Source: CAVQBC01 sp963848415
GTDB lineage: Bacteria > Actinomycetota > Thermoleophilia > Solirubrobacterales > Solirubrobacteraceae
NCBI GenBank assembly: GCA_963848415.1
Contig: CAWKDN010000001.1
Coordinates: 744,001 to 808,000 of the forward strand
Length of the DNA stretch: 64,000 bases
Reading direction: 5' to 3'
The notes under the pieces were generated by a model, which saw only the letters and a program-made list of their open reading frames with translations, was not told the origin of the DNA and made no database searches. A program made the position numbers and the translations under genes. How positions within the stretch are numbered: the stretch's first letter is position 1; each line of letters begins with the position of its first letter. Positions 63,183 to 64,000 of the stretch are shown here, piece by piece.

Positions 63183-64000
63183 GTGTCCGTGGCCAACGAC
63201 TCGCCGGCCCGCTCGCGGGAACCCGCCTCCCCCGGGGCGCCCGCCAACCGCTGGATCGTCCTCGTCATCGTCTGCTTCGCGCAGTTCATGGTCGTGCTCG
63301 ACGCGACGATCGTCAACGTCGCGCTGCCCTCGATCCAGCGCGACCTCGGCTTCTCGGCGGCGGACCTGCAGTGGGTGATCAACAGCTACACGCTCGTCTT
63401 CGGCGGCTTCCTGCTGCTCGGCGGCCGCGCCGGCGACCTGATCGGCCGCCGGACGGTCTTCCTGGCCGGCGTCACCGTCTTCACGGTGGCCTCGCTGGTC
63501 AATGGCCTGTCGACCTCGAGCGAGATGCTGATCGTGGCCCGCGGGCTGCAGGGGCTCGGCGCCGCGCTGGTCTCCCCGGCCGCGCTGTCGATCATCATGA
63601 CCACGTTCGCCGACGGGCCGGAGCGGACCAAGGCGCTCGGGGTGTGGGCCGCGATCGCGATCAGCGGGAGCGCCTTCGGCCTGCTGCTCGGCGGCATCCT
63701 CACCGAGACGCTGTCGTGGGAGTGGATCTTCTTCGTCAACGTGCCGATCGGCGCCGCCACGGCGCTCGCGGCCTGGCGGCTGGTGCCCAACTCGCGCGCT
63801 GAGCAGCGGCCCGACTCCTTCGACCTCGCCGGCGCGGTGTCCGTGACGACCGGGCTGATGGTGCTCGTCTACGCGATCGTCAAGGCCGAGGAGTTCGGTT
63901 GGGGCTCGTTTCAGACGCTCGCGCTGGGCGCGGTGGCGATCGCCCTGCTCGGCGCCTTCCTGGTGATCGAGCGCCGCTCGGCCGCGCCGCTCGTGCGCCT
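63183..64000 (+). CDS. MFS drug-efflux-type transporter, DHA2 family (3' end outside window)
   Basis: Open to the window end; 272 codons visible. Typical DHA2 (14-helix) start: NRWIVLVIVCFAQFMVVLDATIVNVALPSIQRDLGFS, LQWVINSYTLVFGGFLLLGGRAGDLIGRRTVF (motif A), ARGLQGLGAALVSPAALSIIMTTF, and motif C near LGVWAAIAISGSAFGLLLGGILTETLSWEWIFFVNVPIG. Likely proton-driven export of drugs or metabolites. GTG 63183 has AGGAG 5 nt upstream; GTG 63189 is an alternative. Confidence 0.92.
   Translation, partial: MSVANDSPARSREPASPGAPANRWIVLVIVCFAQFMVVLDATIVNVALPSIQRDLGFSAADLQWVINSYTLVFGGFLLLGGRAGDLIGRRTVFLAGVTVFTVASLVNGLSTSSEMLIVARGLQGLGAALVSPAALSIIMTTFADGPERTKALGVWAAIAISGSAFGLLLGGILTETLSWEWIFFVNVPIGAATALAAWRLVPNSRAEQRPDSFDLAGAVSVTTGLMVLVYAIVKAEEFGWGSFQTLALGAVAIALLGAFLVIERRSAAPLVR

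Overview
The window is a very GC-rich, gene-dense bacterial chromosome segment with short intergenic gaps, many GTG starts and GTGA or TGATG gene overlaps. The gene content suggests an actinobacterium, most likely of the Thermoleophilia (Solirubrobacterales: Solirubrobacter, Conexibacter or Patulibacter type). It combines an actinobacterial core cluster (divIC-eno-mazG-surA-like-mfd, pth-rplY, prs, glmU next to tRNA-Gln) with csrA, an HxlR-SCP2 regulator, DUF4235, DUF6328, DUF4242 and several proteins I know only as hypotheticals. The taxonomic call is inference from gene content. No rRNA, CRISPR array or prophage was seen.

Layout. 1-4.1 kb: M1 aminopeptidase (cut by the window edge), DUF6328 membrane protein, a PIN/RHH toxin-antitoxin pair with operator-like repeats, a SnoaL-like protein and a methyltransferase. 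4.3-11 kb: a large LuxR-type ATPase regulator, a DUF4242 protein, an IS481-family element with intact ends, a DUF1269 protein, a lipid kinase, an amphi-Trp protein and initiator tRNA-Met. 11-19 kb: DUF72 and Ppx/GppA from overlapping divergent promoters, a ThDP enzyme, a tiny ORF, a DsbA-like protein, HxlR-SCP2, an alcohol dehydrogenase plus SDR pair, a GNAT protein and tRNA-Leu(TAA). 19-29 kb: an ECF sigma factor fused to a zinc finger and proline-rich tail, CsaA, an operon running rhomboid, small protein, palindromic element, MBL hydrolase, AsnC-like and lipoprotein, then a decayed NmrA gene, a DUF2090 aldolase-like protein, a nuclease and CsrA. 29-39 kb: divIC, eno, mazG, a parvulin lipoprotein, mfd, pth and rplY. 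39-51.5 kb: GH2 glycosidase, HrpA-type helicase, prs, cupin and glmU. 51.6-58.3 kb: tRNA-Gln and a complete hut (histidine degradation) operon, hutH-hutU-hutI-M20 hydrolase-hutF. 58.3-64 kb: a repeat-bearing gap, a degenerate GAF/HD-GYP/GGDEF protein, an S55-like secreted protein, a purine nucleoside/MTA phosphorylase and a DHA2-type MFS transporter (cut by the edge).

Three themes stand out. (1) About 24 genes have a TA(G/C)NNT hexamer only 6-11 nt before the start codon, and the same hexamer lies 9-11 nt before two tRNAs, so leaderless transcription looks common. (2) Two mobile elements, an IS481 copy and a 166-bp palindromic MITE-like element, sit exactly at overlapping stop/stop or stop/start codons, and their target duplications preserve those codons. 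(3) At least five recognisable genes (transposase, rplY, hrpA, hutF, a zinc-ribbon protein) carry exactly one extra base each. This needs raw-read checking before any biological reading.
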